This document shows, one piece after another, positions 47,811-57,058 of a stretch of DNA of 61,465 bases (positions within the stretch are counted from its first letter, which is position 1; every line of letters begins with the position of its first letter). Under the pieces are notes generated by a model. That model was given only the letters and a program-made list of their open reading frames with translations, was not told where the DNA came from and searched no databases. Source of the DNA: a virus. The translations under genes and the position numbers were made by a program. Location of the stretch: the IMG/VR virus record IMGVR_UViG_3300019889_000016, positions 1 to 61,465 of that record; one strand, 5' to 3'.

Positions 47811-48178
47811 GACTGGACGGCCTCCACAGCCTTGATGATCTGGTCGCGGGACATGTCAGCGGTCACCGGGATGTTGTTGGCCTCGGCGAACACCGCCCAG
47901 GCCTCCCGGGTCGCGCCCTGGCCGGTCCTGGGCGGCGCCTCGCCCACCAACACGACCGCGTTGCTGGTGTCGTCGACCGCCACGGGAGTAACGGCCTCCG
48001 AGCCTGGCAGCGGGTCCCTGACGAGCTTGGCCAGCTCGCCCCGCTGCTCGTCGTCGAACTCGTCCAGGTCGGGGATCTCGACCTCGTTGGCGCCCAACGG
48101 GCGGAACGGCACGGCGGCCTCGACGAACACGCCGAGCCCCACCATGAACGCATCGTGGCCACGGAACCGGAGGATCAC
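47807..48178 (-). CDS. Small structural protein with LEM/HeH-like C-terminus
   Basis: 123 residues from GTG (VILRFRGHDAFMVGLG). The last 35 residues (AVFAEANNIPVTADMSRDQI) resemble a helix-extended-helix motif found in head-joining proteins. Acidic middle. Lies between the capsid-region protein and the major tail protein. Confidence 0.65.
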   Translation of the reverse strand: MILRFRGHDAFMVGLGVFVEAAVPFRPLGANEVEIPDLDEFDDEQRGELAKLVRDPLPGSEAVTPVAVDDTSNAVVLVGEAPPRTGQGATREAWAVFAEANNIPVTADMSRDQIIKAVEAVQS

Positions 48179-49107
48179 GCCGTGCTTCCCGCGCTATCGG
48201 GGGCGCCTGACACGGCGCCACCCAGGGTCACCTCGGCGGCGACCAGGCAGCAGTCGAACGAGATCGAGTAGTCGCGGTAGGCGACATACACGGTGGTGTT
48301 GTCGGTCCGGCCGATGATCTCCGATGCCGACACACCCAGGTTCCGGATCGGTGAGCGCAGCACCTGGACCATGCCGGTGCCGTAGAACCAGCCCTGCCCG
48401 GCGGCCGGCTCGGCGCCGGTCGGCCCGGGGTAGAGCCCACCCGAGTACGCCGCGATCCGGTTGCCGGCGAGCGTGCGGATCTGTTCGCCGGACTGGCGGG
48501 CGACGCCGTAGTGGTCCAGCAACGCCAGCGCGGTGCGCGGGACGTGGATGATGCCTTCCCCGCCGTAGCACTCGCCAAGGGCGCCTTCGACCAGGGCGAG
48601 CGCTTCGACGGCGTCGACCGTCCCGGACGTCTGGACGTCGGCGGCGAGCTGACGCACCACAGTGTGCGCACCTTGCGGGTCGGCGTCGAGCTGGGCGTCG
48701 TCGGCCAGGTGCGGGTAGACCAGCCCACCGTGGTGGGTCTGACCCGACCAGAACACCCGCTCGACCGCCCGGCCCTCGCCGTTCGTCAGCAGCGCCTCGG
48801 TGCGCCGCCGCAGATCGGCCAGGTCGTTGCCCCACCCCACAGGGGAACACGGCACCCACGCGTAGACCCGGAACACGTCCGCGGCCAACGACGCCACCTC
48901 GGTGGGTGACGGGGTCCCGGTGATCGGCGCGCCGGTGCACGGGATCATCACCGACGTCGACGCCGGCCCGCAGTCGGGCGACATCCGCTGCACGCCATGT
49001 GCCCAGCCCTCCGGCTGGACTGGCGGCAGCTCGCCTGCGGTCAGCAGACCGAACCGTTGGGGGGTGAACGACGGTCCAGCGTCGACGACTAGGTACTGGT
49101 CAACCAT
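48175..49107 (-). CDS. Structural protein downstream of capsid
   Basis: 310 residues after GGGAGGAGGGTGAGC. Contains GVQRMSPDCGPASTSVMIPC, VYAWVPCSPVGWGNDLADLR and YGGEGIIHVPRTALALLD. I associate it with actinophage head proteins encoded right after the capsid gene, without a confirmed role. Cys content is high for a phage protein. Its leader shares CCACTACGA with the holin-like gene. Confidence 0.65.
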   Translation of the reverse strand: MVDQYLVVDAGPSFTPQRFGLLTAGELPPVQPEGWAHGVQRMSPDCGPASTSVMIPCTGAPITGTPSPTEVASLAADVFRVYAWVPCSPVGWGNDLADLRRRTEALLTNGEGRAVERVFWSGQTHHGGLVYPHLADDAQLDADPQGAHTVVRQLAADVQTSGTVDAVEALALVEGALGECYGGEGIIHVPRTALALLDHYGVARQSGEQIRTLAGNRIAAYSGGLYPGPTGAEPAAGQGWFYGTGMVQVLRSPIRNLGVSASEIIGRTDNTTVYVAYRDYSISFDCCLVAAEVTLGGAVSGAPDSAGSTA

Positions 49108-49149
49108 CGCTCACCCTCCTCCCGATCTCGTAGTGGTCGTCACCAGGGC

Positions 49150-51084
49150 CTAGGCGCTGGCGGCGGCCTGGACCGTCTGGGCGCCGGTGGTGCCCTCGGC
49201 GAACATGTCGGTGAACACGATGCTGAGCGCCCGGTTGCCGCGGGCACCGATCAGCGACGCCTCCTCCGACCAGGCGGCCGTGTGGTCGTTGGCCTCGTTC
49301 AGCACCGAGTCCCGGACCACACCGAGGTTGAGCTGCATGCCCGCACCCCGGAAGAAGTGCCCGGGCGGGTACATGAGGCCGGTGAACGACGACGGCCACG
49401 CCACGGGGGCGGTGGTGCCACCGATGGTCCCGGCGGGGGCGGCCCAGCCGATGGCGGACTGCCAGTCCTCGACCCACTGGCCACGGATGTTGCGGGCGTC
49501 GAGCTGGGACATGAACCAGCTGTCGGCGACCGACAGGTCATCCCAGGCGTTGCGCTTCGCGATGTCCGACCGGAGCAGACCACGAGCCCACGCCGGGAGC
49601 ACCAGCTCCATGACAGCGTTCTGGGGCATGCCGACCCGGTACCGCTCGGATGTGGCCTCCAGCTCGACCGCACCCAGGAAGTGGGTGATGGCCGACGACG
49701 CCGCACCGTTGGTCGGGGTCACCGACACCACGGAGGCGTCGTCGGCCATCAGGGCGATGTGCCGGCGGTTCATGATCCGGGCGTGCGCGACCTGGACCAG
49801 CGACAGGAAGTGCCGGATCAGCTCCGGGTAGGCGTCCTCGGTCAGGTTCCCGGCGAGCACGCACAGGCCGAGCAGCCACAGGCGCTCCTCGTTGAAATCG
49901 GGGCACGGCGGCCGGAGGCACGCCTTCGTGGGCGACCCGGTCGCGGCGAGGATGTCGTCGGCCTCGGTCCACAGCCACGGCATCGACGCGTTGGTGCCGA
50001 CCCCTGACGCGGCGGCACCGGACAGGGCGAAGAACTGCGCCAGGTCCAGCGACTCGGGCCACCGGAGCCCGCCCCGGCGGATGCCGATGGTGGGCACGTC
50101 GACCATCCCCGACGGGGGGCCGGTCACATCGAAGAACGAGTAGTCGATCTCCGACGGGGCGCACCAGCCGCCAGCGGCGACCAGGCCTTCCATCCCGGTG
50201 CGGGACGTGGCCGGCGAGATCAGTGCCCGGAACGCGGCGTCGACCTCGGCCAGGGTCGAACCCTCGCCCAGCGTGTACTCGAACGTCCGCTGGATCGAGG
50301 CGACCGGCATGGGGGAGCCCTTGCCGGCGGTGATGCCCATCGACCGGGCGCGGGCGATGACGGCGTCGGTCAGCGCCTCGATGTTGCCCAGCTCGTCGCC
50401 GGGGACGACGCCGGGGATGTCGGCGGCGGCCGTCAGGAGCATCTGGGCGGTGCGCCGAGCGGGGGCCGACGGGGCCGGCGCGTTGCGGGCGATGTCCCGC
50501 AGCGACAGCGCGGGGTTCATCGTGCCGGGGGCGGCGGTGGCCGGGACGGTGACGGGCCGGCGGGCGGACGCGGCGACGGCCTCGGGGGCGGGCGCGTCGG
50601 CGGGCGGGTCGGCCGGGGCGTCTTCGACGGGGGCCGGGTCAGCCTCGGGGGCGGGCGCGTCGGTGGCGGCCGGAGCGTCGTCGCCGGGGTCGACCGCGGT
50701 CCGGACCGGGGTGAGCGCGTCGAGCACGCTGTTGACGGTGCCGGCGTGCTCCTCGGTCCGGCGGGTCACCTCGGTGTCGAGAGCAGCGAACGCCGCGGCC
50801 AGCTCGGTGGCCCGGGCGGCGTCGTCAGCGGAGATCGAATCCGGGTCCTGTTCGGCGCGGGCGGCCAGGTCGTCGATCGCGGCACGGACGCTGGTGTGCA
50901 TCGTGGCCAGCGACTCGTCGTCGACGTGGTCGGGCGACAGGTTCTCGGGGACGGTCAGGTCAGTGGGCAGGTCGGGGGCATCGCCATCACCACCGCCGAT
51001 CCACGGCAGGGTGCGACCGGAAGCGGCGTCGCGCCACTGGAGGCCGCGCTCGCCCATGATCAGCTGGAGATCGGAACCGTTCAT
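49150..51084 (-). CDS. Major capsid protein with N-terminal extension
   Basis: 644 residues. The first 250 are acidic, Pro/Ala-rich and partly coiled-coil (SVRAAIDDLAARAEQDPDSI; EADPAPVEDAPADPPADAP), consistent with a scaffold-like or cleaved prodomain. The rest has HK97-fold features: VDVPTIGIRRGGLRWPES, RRHIALMADDASVVSVTP, AVMELVLPAWARGLLRSD, GWAAPAGTIGG and LNLGVVRDSVLNEANDH. GAAGGACC precedes the ATG; promoter at 51197-51226 drives it. The upstream maturation protease would process the extension. Confidence 0.88.
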   Translation of the reverse strand: MNGSDLQLIMGERGLQWRDAASGRTLPWIGGGDGDAPDLPTDLTVPENLSPDHVDDESLATMHTSVRAAIDDLAARAEQDPDSISADDAARATELAAAFAALDTEVTRRTEEHAGTVNSVLDALTPVRTAVDPGDDAPAATDAPAPEADPAPVEDAPADPPADAPAPEAVAASARRPVTVPATAAPGTMNPALSLRDIARNAPAPSAPARRTAQMLLTAAADIPGVVPGDELGNIEALTDAVIARARSMGITAGKGSPMPVASIQRTFEYTLGEGSTLAEVDAAFRALISPATSRTGMEGLVAAGGWCAPSEIDYSFFDVTGPPSGMVDVPTIGIRRGGLRWPESLDLAQFFALSGAAASGVGTNASMPWLWTEADDILAATGSPTKACLRPPCPDFNEERLWLLGLCVLAGNLTEDAYPELIRHFLSLVQVAHARIMNRRHIALMADDASVVSVTPTNGAASSAITHFLGAVELEATSERYRVGMPQNAVMELVLPAWARGLLRSDIAKRNAWDDLSVADSWFMSQLDARNIRGQWVEDWQSAIGWAAPAGTIGGTTAPVAWPSSFTGLMYPPGHFFRGAGMQLNLGVVRDSVLNEANDHTAAWSEEASLIGARGNRALSIVFTDMFAEGTTGAQTVQAAASA

Positions 51085-51196
51085 CTCGGTGGTGGTCCTT
51101 CCTGGACGCGTTGTGCGTGTAGGAGAACTCGACCAGGCCGAGCGGCGATGCTCCGGGGGTGGGCCAGGCCCTACCCGAGCGGTGCGAACTGCGGTG

Positions 51197-51226
51197 AGTA
51201 TGCCTAGAGCGGCCCGCCGGTGTCAA
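51197..51226 (-). promoter_or_regulatory. Consensus-like promoter of the capsid gene
   Basis: Minus strand TTGACA (51221-51226), 18-bp spacer, CATACT (51197-51202). Unlike the operator repeats it carries no GTTACCGCG element, so capsid expression may be controlled separately. Lies in the 266-base intergenic region 51085-51350. Confidence 0.75.
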
Positions 51227-51261
51227 CGAGGGCGGCGATCACTGCAGGCCGACGTGATGCG

Positions 51262-51354
51262 AGGGTGCGCCCGGGCCGTCCCCCCGCGTGGCCTGCGCTG
51301 TGCCGTCGGCCGGCATGACTGGCTACCCCGGAGGCAGGTCCGATCGCACCCTAG
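51262..51354. repeat. Inverted repeat in the capsid leader region
   Basis: AGGGTGCG (51262-51269) and CGCACCCT (51347-51354) could pair across 77 bases, with smaller hairpins inside (GCCGACGGC region, GGCCCGGGC). May serve as a weak terminator for the gene ending at 51351. No ORF is convincing in this stretch. Confidence 0.4.
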
Positions 51355-51614
51355 ACGGTGCGGAGTTTCCCGCCGTTGTCGCGCTGCCACGCGAACGCCG
51401 ACCCGTGCCCATCGAAGTACGCCACCTCACCACCGGCGACCACACGGAACCGGGCACCCGCCGGGATCTCCTCCACCCCATCCGGCAGCACCGCCAACGG
51501 CTCGACCGGCGGCGCGGTCGGCGTCACGTACGACCCCACCGGAGCGTCGCCCGACGTCCGAACGACCGCCGACCGGCCACGGCCGCTACGACTCCCCGAA
51601 CACCCGCACGCCAT
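51351..51614 (-). CDS. Small protein with basic N-terminus and GSAF-type C-terminus
   Basis: 87 residues, MACGCSGSRSGRGRSAVVRT. The C-terminal VAGGEVAYFDGHGSAFAWQR looks like a small beta domain; the N-terminus is Gly/Ser/Arg-rich. Shares a base with the previous stop (TGATG). Between protease and capsid; could be a head accessory. Confidence 0.65.
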   Translation of the reverse strand: MACGCSGSRSGRGRSAVVRTSGDAPVGSYVTPTAPPVEPLAVLPDGVEEIPAGARFRVVAGGEVAYFDGHGSAFAWQRDNGGKLRTV

Positions 51615-54600
51615 CAGCGCGTCCCCTTGATCGCAGTTAGCACCCGAGCAGCCGGCGTCCGCCCCGACAGGCGGGCCACCGTCGCGATCCCGGCCGCCCG
51701 GCGGCGGGACGCTTCGATCTCGGCGGTCGGCACGTGCACGACCGGGACCGTCGACGCCACCAGCGTGTCGCCCCGGTAGCTGGTCGTCGGATGCGCCCGA
51801 GCGAACCCGGGCACCGGCACCAGCAGGCAGGCGACCAGCTCGGCCGTGTCGGCGACATCCGGGTGGGGCTGCCAATCCCCCGAGCATGAGCAGGCGAGCG
51901 CCCGGGCGATCTGGTCGGGCTTGGTGCCGGGCAGCACGGCGCCGGCCATCCACACGCCGCCCAGCCGATCGGATTCGCCGACGGCGACGGCGCCGATCAC
52001 GGAGCAGGCGTTGTCGTAGTGCTCGACGGCGACGTGGTGGTCGGCGCGGTGGATGGGGGCGTGCCCGCAGTCCATGGTGACGGGGCCGGCGTGGACGCGG
52101 CCTTCGGCGGTGAGCGCCCACTTGCCCATGAACCGGGTGTAGTCGACGTTCCCGCGCGGTGCTTCGCGGCGGCCACCCGATGCGGCCCATGCGCGGTGCC
52201 CGGTGCCGTAGGGGGCCAGGAGGCCGTAGATGCGGCCGTCGTCGGTGACGCAGAACGCGCCGTCCAAGTCGACGTCGACGGGCTCCTGGAACCAGGCGGC
52301 GGGCGGCAGGTCGGGGAGCGTGATCGTGTGCGCCGCGGCCGTCAGGGCGGCGGCCGTGTGGGACTCTTGCGCTCCGGCCATGAGATCGTCGATGGCACGG
52401 TCCTGCCCGCAGGTGGTGCACGACCCGCCACACCCACAGCCGGCATCCGGTGGGGCGACATGGCCGCCGGTGGCCAACGCCGCCGCGGCCAGGGCCGGCT
52501 CCATGGGCTCGTCGACCATCTCGGCCGGCGCCGGCCCCATCAACGCCACCAGCTCGTCGGTCGGCTCCAGCACGGCGTCGGCCTGCGCCGGGGTCGACAC
52601 CCCGGTCAGCTCGGCGACGTTGGCGCCGTCGATGATGACGCGCTCGGGCTGGATCACGACCTCCTCGATCGGCTCGTTGGGGTCGACCTCCTCCAGCACG
52701 GGGTCGTCGTCCATCTCACCGGGGGCCGGCCACACCAGCGTCGTGGTGGCCGCTGTCTCGTCAGCGCCGATCGACACCCACCGGTCGAACCCGGCCACCG
52801 CCCGGCGGCCGTGCTCCCAACCGTCAGGCGAATCCAGGTCCAGGCGGATGAACCCGTAGTGGGTGTCACCGTCTTCGACGACGCGGGTGACGACCCCGAC
52901 GGGGACCACCTTCGGGGTCCCGCCATGCGCCGAGCTGTGGACCTGCACGTGATAGGCGAACGGGGTGTCGCGGTAGGTCAGGTTCGTGAACACCCGGCCG
53001 GTGTTCCCCAACCCGGTGGCGGTGCCCTGCTGGTGCATCACCGCCCGCAGATGCTCACCGGCCTGCGCCGGGGGGCCGTTCCCCTCGGGGTCGTCGACGG
53101 GTCGCCCGCTGGGGGCGTCCGGATCGTCATCGTCGATCGCGGCGGTCAAGTTCAGGTTGATGACGATGGGCTCGATGGCCGCGCCGCCACGGGCCACCGC
53201 CGCAGCGACGGCGTCTTCGACGGCGGCGGTCAGCTCGGCACGGTTCATGGGCACATCATCCTCCTCCGGCGTGGCGCCGGCCAGCTCGAAGTCTTGAGCG
53301 TCCGCACCCCGGGTCACCCGGATGCGGTCGAACGTGATCGGCCCCTCGTCAGCGACCGCGACGGCCATGGGGTCCCAGACGTCGCCGTAGCCAACGCACA
53401 CGTGAGCGACCCACGGGGCGTGCTGATCGGGCATCGTCCACAACGCTCCCGGGCCACCGGCGACCGACGCGCGGCCCACCATCGTCGTCACCCAGTCGTG
53501 GATCGGCGCCAAGCGGGGTCCGCCGACCGACAGCACCAGCGACGGCGTGTCGCCCATCGTGTTCCACGCCGCGACCCCGAACACGTTGCCGACGACCGGG
53601 GGCTCGTCAGCGGCCCACGTCTCGATCTGCGCGACCAAGCTGTCGAACACCGGTTCGGGGATGTCGGCGCCGTCCCCCAAGTAGGCGAGCGTCAAGTGCA
53701 GGGCGTCGAGGGGTTCGCCGTCGGCGACCAGCAGCCGTTCGCCGTCGGCGGGGATGAGCGCCACCATCGACCCGGTGTGCGGCTCCCCCGTCGTCGAGTC
53801 GACCTGGTCGGGGCCGGCAGCGGCGACCATGCGGGCCACCTCGTCGACCACGCCACCTTGCTGGCGGCCCTCAGCGACCAACGCTTCCGGGGTGTCGATG
53901 AACAGCACCGTGCACCGGCAGTTGATCACCTCGGCGCCCGGGCCGGTCGGGTCACCCGGCACCCGCAGCCGCGCCGACCCGACCGTGAACTGCTCGTCAG
54001 CGGCGACGACCTGGCCGTCAGCGGCGACGTGGGTGGGCCGGGTGCGGTTGTCCATCGTCGACAGCCACTGCCGGTACGGCGGGGCGTCGGCGCCCATCAG
54101 ATCGACCCGGGCCTGGGCACCCATGTTCGACGCCGAGATCACTTCGGTGCGGGCCAGCAGTTCGGCCTCGCGGGCGGTCAGGTCGACGACGTCGGTGATC
54201 CGGCGTCGCAGCGCGTCGATCCCTTCGCCGGCACGGAACCCCACGACCAGTTCCTCGCGGGCCGCGGTCCACGCCGCCTCGCCCAGCGGGTAGAACCGGT
54301 TGCGGGTGTCGGCCAGGTACTGGGCCGCGGCGTGGTTCAACAGCTCGGGGTCCGCTGTCGGGATCACGACACCCACTCCACGGATCGCCTGGACCTGTTC
54401 CTCGGCGGCCTCCGCGCCGGCCTCGAACATGCCACCGAACCACGGCAGCACCGTCTGGTCGACGGCGTACCCCCACTGCGTTTGGATCGCGGCCAGGTCG
54501 TCGAGCGATGCGCGGGCCTCGGCGTCCCCGGCCGCGGCGGTCGTGGCGACCACCGCGAACCGGGCGGCGACCCCCGACAGGATCGGGGCCATCGCTCCCA

Positions 54601-54667
54601 GCAACATCGCGGTGGCATCGTTCTCCAGCTCGGCGACCCGGCGGCGGTGCGCTTCACGCCACCCCAT
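51614..54667 (-). CDS. MuF / 2H phosphoesterase / capsid maturation protease fusion
   Basis: 1017 residues; ATG shares a base with the portal stop. Residues 1-260 are MuF-like minor capsid protein: LLARTEVISASNMGAQAR (171-188), WLSTMDNRTRPTH and INCRCTVLFID (248-258). Residues about 300-460 form a 2H phosphoesterase/LigT-like domain with HLTLAYLG (H324) and HVCVGYG (H422, Cys where Thr/Ser is usual). From about 800, GRIYGLLAPYG, TMDCGHAPIH, VEHYDNACSV and GGVWMAGAVLPG match actinophage capsid maturation proteases. A CGCGGSCTTC cluster (744-753) lies between. Three head functions in one chain is unusual. Confidence 0.85.
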   Translation of the reverse strand: MGWREAHRRRVAELENDATAMLLGAMAPILSGVAARFAVVATTAAAGDAEARASLDDLAAIQTQWGYAVDQTVLPWFGGMFEAGAEAAEEQVQAIRGVGVVIPTADPELLNHAAAQYLADTRNRFYPLGEAAWTAAREELVVGFRAGEGIDALRRRITDVVDLTAREAELLARTEVISASNMGAQARVDLMGADAPPYRQWLSTMDNRTRPTHVAADGQVVAADEQFTVGSARLRVPGDPTGPGAEVINCRCTVLFIDTPEALVAEGRQQGGVVDEVARMVAAAGPDQVDSTTGEPHTGSMVALIPADGERLLVADGEPLDALHLTLAYLGDGADIPEPVFDSLVAQIETWAADEPPVVGNVFGVAAWNTMGDTPSLVLSVGGPRLAPIHDWVTTMVGRASVAGGPGALWTMPDQHAPWVAHVCVGYGDVWDPMAVAVADEGPITFDRIRVTRGADAQDFELAGATPEEDDVPMNRAELTAAVEDAVAAAVARGGAAIEPIVINLNLTAAIDDDDPDAPSGRPVDDPEGNGPPAQAGEHLRAVMHQQGTATGLGNTGRVFTNLTYRDTPFAYHVQVHSSAHGGTPKVVPVGVVTRVVEDGDTHYGFIRLDLDSPDGWEHGRRAVAGFDRWVSIGADETAATTTLVWPAPGEMDDDPVLEEVDPNEPIEEVVIQPERVIIDGANVAELTGVSTPAQADAVLEPTDELVALMGPAPAEMVDEPMEPALAAAALATGGHVAPPDAGCGCGGSCTTCGQDRAIDDLMAGAQESHTAAALTAAAHTITLPDLPPAAWFQEPVDVDLDGAFCVTDDGRIYGLLAPYGTGHRAWAASGGRREAPRGNVDYTRFMGKWALTAEGRVHAGPVTMDCGHAPIHRADHHVAVEHYDNACSVIGAVAVGESDRLGGVWMAGAVLPGTKPDQIARALACSCSGDWQPHPDVADTAELVACLLVPVPGFARAHPTTSYRGDTLVASTVPVVHVPTAEIEASRRRAAGIATVARLSGRTPAARVLTAIKGTR

Positions 54668-56640
54668 CAGGACGCCACCCGCAGCGCGGCCAGCACCTGT
54701 TCGGCCGGCGACATCGTCGGCGCCGCGGCCAGATAGGCCTCCAGGAGATCCCAGCTGTGGACTGTCCGGGACGTGATCAGGTGCCGGGTGTAGTCGTCGA
54801 GCGTGGCCTGCAACGTGGCCGGGCACACACCCACCCGGCCGGCGTACTCGGGGACCCGTTCCCACGCGCCGTCCAGGAGCGTGTCCAACGGCCGCACACG
54901 GGCCGCGTTGCAGGCGGTGTGCATCAGGTGCGGGGGCTGGTCCAACGTGGCGTCCGTGGCCCGCTGGCGGGCTGTGACGTTACGTAGCCGGTTCCCGGCG
55001 CGTTCGATGGCCCGGCACACCAGCGCGTCGGCGGCGACGACCAGCGCGACGTCGGCCGCCCGCACCGTTGTAGGGCGCACCGCGTCCGGGACGTCGCGCT
55101 CCGATGGGGCCGGGTCGTCCGGTGCGGTATCGGGGACAGGCCCCACCTCCGGGACGGGCTCCTCGGGGTCATCGCCCACCGGCACCTCGTCGACGACGGG
55201 GGCGACCGGTTCGGGGACCTCGTCCTCGGTGAACACGCCCAGCTTGATCAGCGCCGCCCGCTGCAGCGCCGCGTCACCACCAGGCTCGGCCACCTTGATC
55301 AGCAGCCGGCGTTCCACCTCGCCGTTGTCGGGGGGCTCGACCTCGGACAGGCCGGTCTCCGACCGCAGGGCGTCGCCAGTGGCCTCGTACCGGTCATAGG
55401 CCAGCACCGTGTCATCGGAACGGTCGGGCTTCGCGGTGAAGTCCGACAGGTCGTACCAGGCGATGATCTGCTGGCCGTCGCCGTCCACGATGTTCTCGGC
55501 CTGGATCGCCTCGGCGAGGATCCGGCCACCTTCGGGCAGGTCCAGGTCGACGCCACCGGAGCGGGCCTCGCCGACCAGCGCCGGCAGCAGGTAGCCCTTC
55601 GTGATCCCGTCGCACACCAGCTCCAGGTTCGGCTGGACGTGGATCTTGACGCCTTCCTCGGCGGTGATCGCCTTGCCCCAGTGGTTCTCCTGCTCGTTCG
55701 TCAGCGCCCGCGCCGGCATGTCCATCGCCGTCGCCAACCGCTCGATCAGCTCCTGGCGCAGCTCCACGGAGTGCTCGTCGAACGGCGTCGAGAACTGCAC
55801 CAGCTTGATCTTGTCGATCCACTCGCCTTTCATACGGAGCAGGAACGGCACCACCGCGGCGGCCGACCCCCGATCCGAGATCGGGCGCGTGATCGTCTCG
55901 ACGAACTCCTTCTCGAACTGCTCCCACCCTCGGGGTAGCTCCATCTCCTGCGGCAACGGCAACAGGCCGGCGCCGGCCAGGCGGGACACGGCGGTCGCTT
56001 CGATGGCGGCGGTGAGGGTGGTCAACTCCCGTAGGATCGACATCGCACCGCGCACCGGCGAGTCCGGGCGCCAGTGGCGTTGCGGGTCGGGGCGGTGGAC
56101 CTTCACAACCAGGCCGTCGTCGAGCGGCACCCAGTCGGTCGTCAGGTCGCCGTTCTGGACCTCGTAGACGGGGCGGCCGTCGGCGCCCAGCCGGGACGAC
56201 AAGCGCACCTCGTCAGCGGACCGCACCTGCCACGTCGCGCCGCCACCGTCACGGGGGTCGTAGCCGCACATGAACCCGACACCCGGCGTCATCAGGTACG
56301 TGCCCCACGCTCGCAGCAGCGCCGACTGGCCGCCCACGCCACCGGCGAGCTGCGCCATGTAGACCGACGCGGGGTGGTCCTCGGGCAACACCTCGGGCTC
56401 GGCGCCAGGGGCACGACGGCGAGCAGCGATCAGCCGGGCGCGGCCCATCGAGTTACCCAGCCACGTCTCGGCGTGGCGCAGCTCGCCGGTCGTGTTCCGG
56501 AAGAACCAAGCGTCCGGGTGCCACGCCTCAGGGGTGGGTTCGTCCGCTCGGGTGGGGGCGAGGATCTTGGCTGCGGCGGTCGTGGCGGCGAATCGTTGAC
56601 GGCGGGCTGGTCGACGTCGGACTCGCAACAGGTCAGCCAC
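54667..56640 (-). CDS. Portal protein
   Basis: 657 residues from GTG sharing a base with the previous TAG. Features of the portal family used by actinophages: GNSMGRARLIAARRR, GGQSALLRAWGTYLMTPGV, RPDSPVRGAMSILRELTTL, LATAMDMPARALTNEQENHW and KIHVQPNLELVCDGITKGYL. Forms the dodecameric DNA entry ring. The C-terminal 170 residues include an acidic/proline-rich linker and a helical tail. Confidence 0.9.
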   Translation of the reverse strand: MADLLRVRRRPARRQRFAATTAAAKILAPTRADEPTPEAWHPDAWFFRNTTGELRHAETWLGNSMGRARLIAARRRAPGAEPEVLPEDHPASVYMAQLAGGVGGQSALLRAWGTYLMTPGVGFMCGYDPRDGGGATWQVRSADEVRLSSRLGADGRPVYEVQNGDLTTDWVPLDDGLVVKVHRPDPQRHWRPDSPVRGAMSILRELTTLTAAIEATAVSRLAGAGLLPLPQEMELPRGWEQFEKEFVETITRPISDRGSAAAVVPFLLRMKGEWIDKIKLVQFSTPFDEHSVELRQELIERLATAMDMPARALTNEQENHWGKAITAEEGVKIHVQPNLELVCDGITKGYLLPALVGEARSGGVDLDLPEGGRILAEAIQAENIVDGDGQQIIAWYDLSDFTAKPDRSDDTVLAYDRYEATGDALRSETGLSEVEPPDNGEVERRLLIKVAEPGGDAALQRAALIKLGVFTEDEVPEPVAPVVDEVPVGDDPEEPVPEVGPVPDTAPDDPAPSERDVPDAVRPTTVRAADVALVVAADALVCRAIERAGNRLRNVTARQRATDATLDQPPHLMHTACNAARVRPLDTLLDGAWERVPEYAGRVGVCPATLQATLDDYTRHLITSRTVHSWDLLEAYLAAAPTMSPAEQVLAALRVAS

Positions 56641-56942
56641 TACACGGGCTCCTCATCGGCGTCGTGGGGCTCCAAGATGTTGATGAGCCCGGCAACATGT
56701 GCGCACATCCCCCACACCAGCACCGGCGCCGGTAGCCCGTACCACGCCGTCGTCACCGCGGTGAGTGCCCCGGCGACCCACACGCCCATGCACCACGGGC
56801 ACGACATCAGGTAGTCCTGCCAGTCGCCCCGGGCCGCGACCCATGATCGGGCTCGGGCGATCGGCGGGAACGCGTCGGCCACCAGCAGCCGCGTCACCCG
56901 GGCCGACGTGACGGCCAACAGCACGAGTAGCAGCACGACGCT
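56640..56942 (-). CDS. Membrane protein (DUF1360-like)
   Basis: About 100 residues; GTG (VSVVLLLVLLAVTSARVTRL) chosen because longer starts lie before a hairpin, though no good ribosome binding site exists. Transmembrane segments at the N-terminus and around MGVWVAGALTAVTTAWYG and VLVWGMCAHVAGLI, with TRLLVADAFPP and LMSCPWCMGVWV, the signature of DUF1360-type phage membrane proteins. Role unknown; directly upstream of portal. Confidence 0.7.
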   Translation of the reverse strand, partial: SVVLLLVLLAVTSARVTRLLVADAFPPIARARSWVAARGDWQDYLMSCPWCMGVWVAGALTAVTTAWYGLPAPVLVWGMCAHVAGLINILEPHDADEEPV

Positions 56943-56979
56943 CACGGCGGCGAGCGTACAACGCGGCCCGCCCACTCAG

Positions 56980-57032
56980 CGTGTACGCGCCACCGGCGCC
57001 CCACCCCATGGGGCAGAGCGCCGGCATACACG
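56980..57032. terminator. Large hairpin upstream of the membrane protein
   Basis: Outer arms CGTGTA (56980-56985) and TACACG (57027-57032) enclose an inner ACCGGCGCCCC / GGGGCAGAGCGCCGG stem. Lies between 57059 and 56942 on the minus strand, so it could terminate or process the small-gene transcript before the portal operon. Confidence 0.6.
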
Positions 57033-57058
57033 GACCCCGACGTAGCGGGACCCGCAGG

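Noticed and set aside
52019-54736. 905-codon plus-strand ORF
   Set aside because: Complement of the MuF/protease fusion gene; repetitive Arg/Gly/Val/Asp composition and no start signal.
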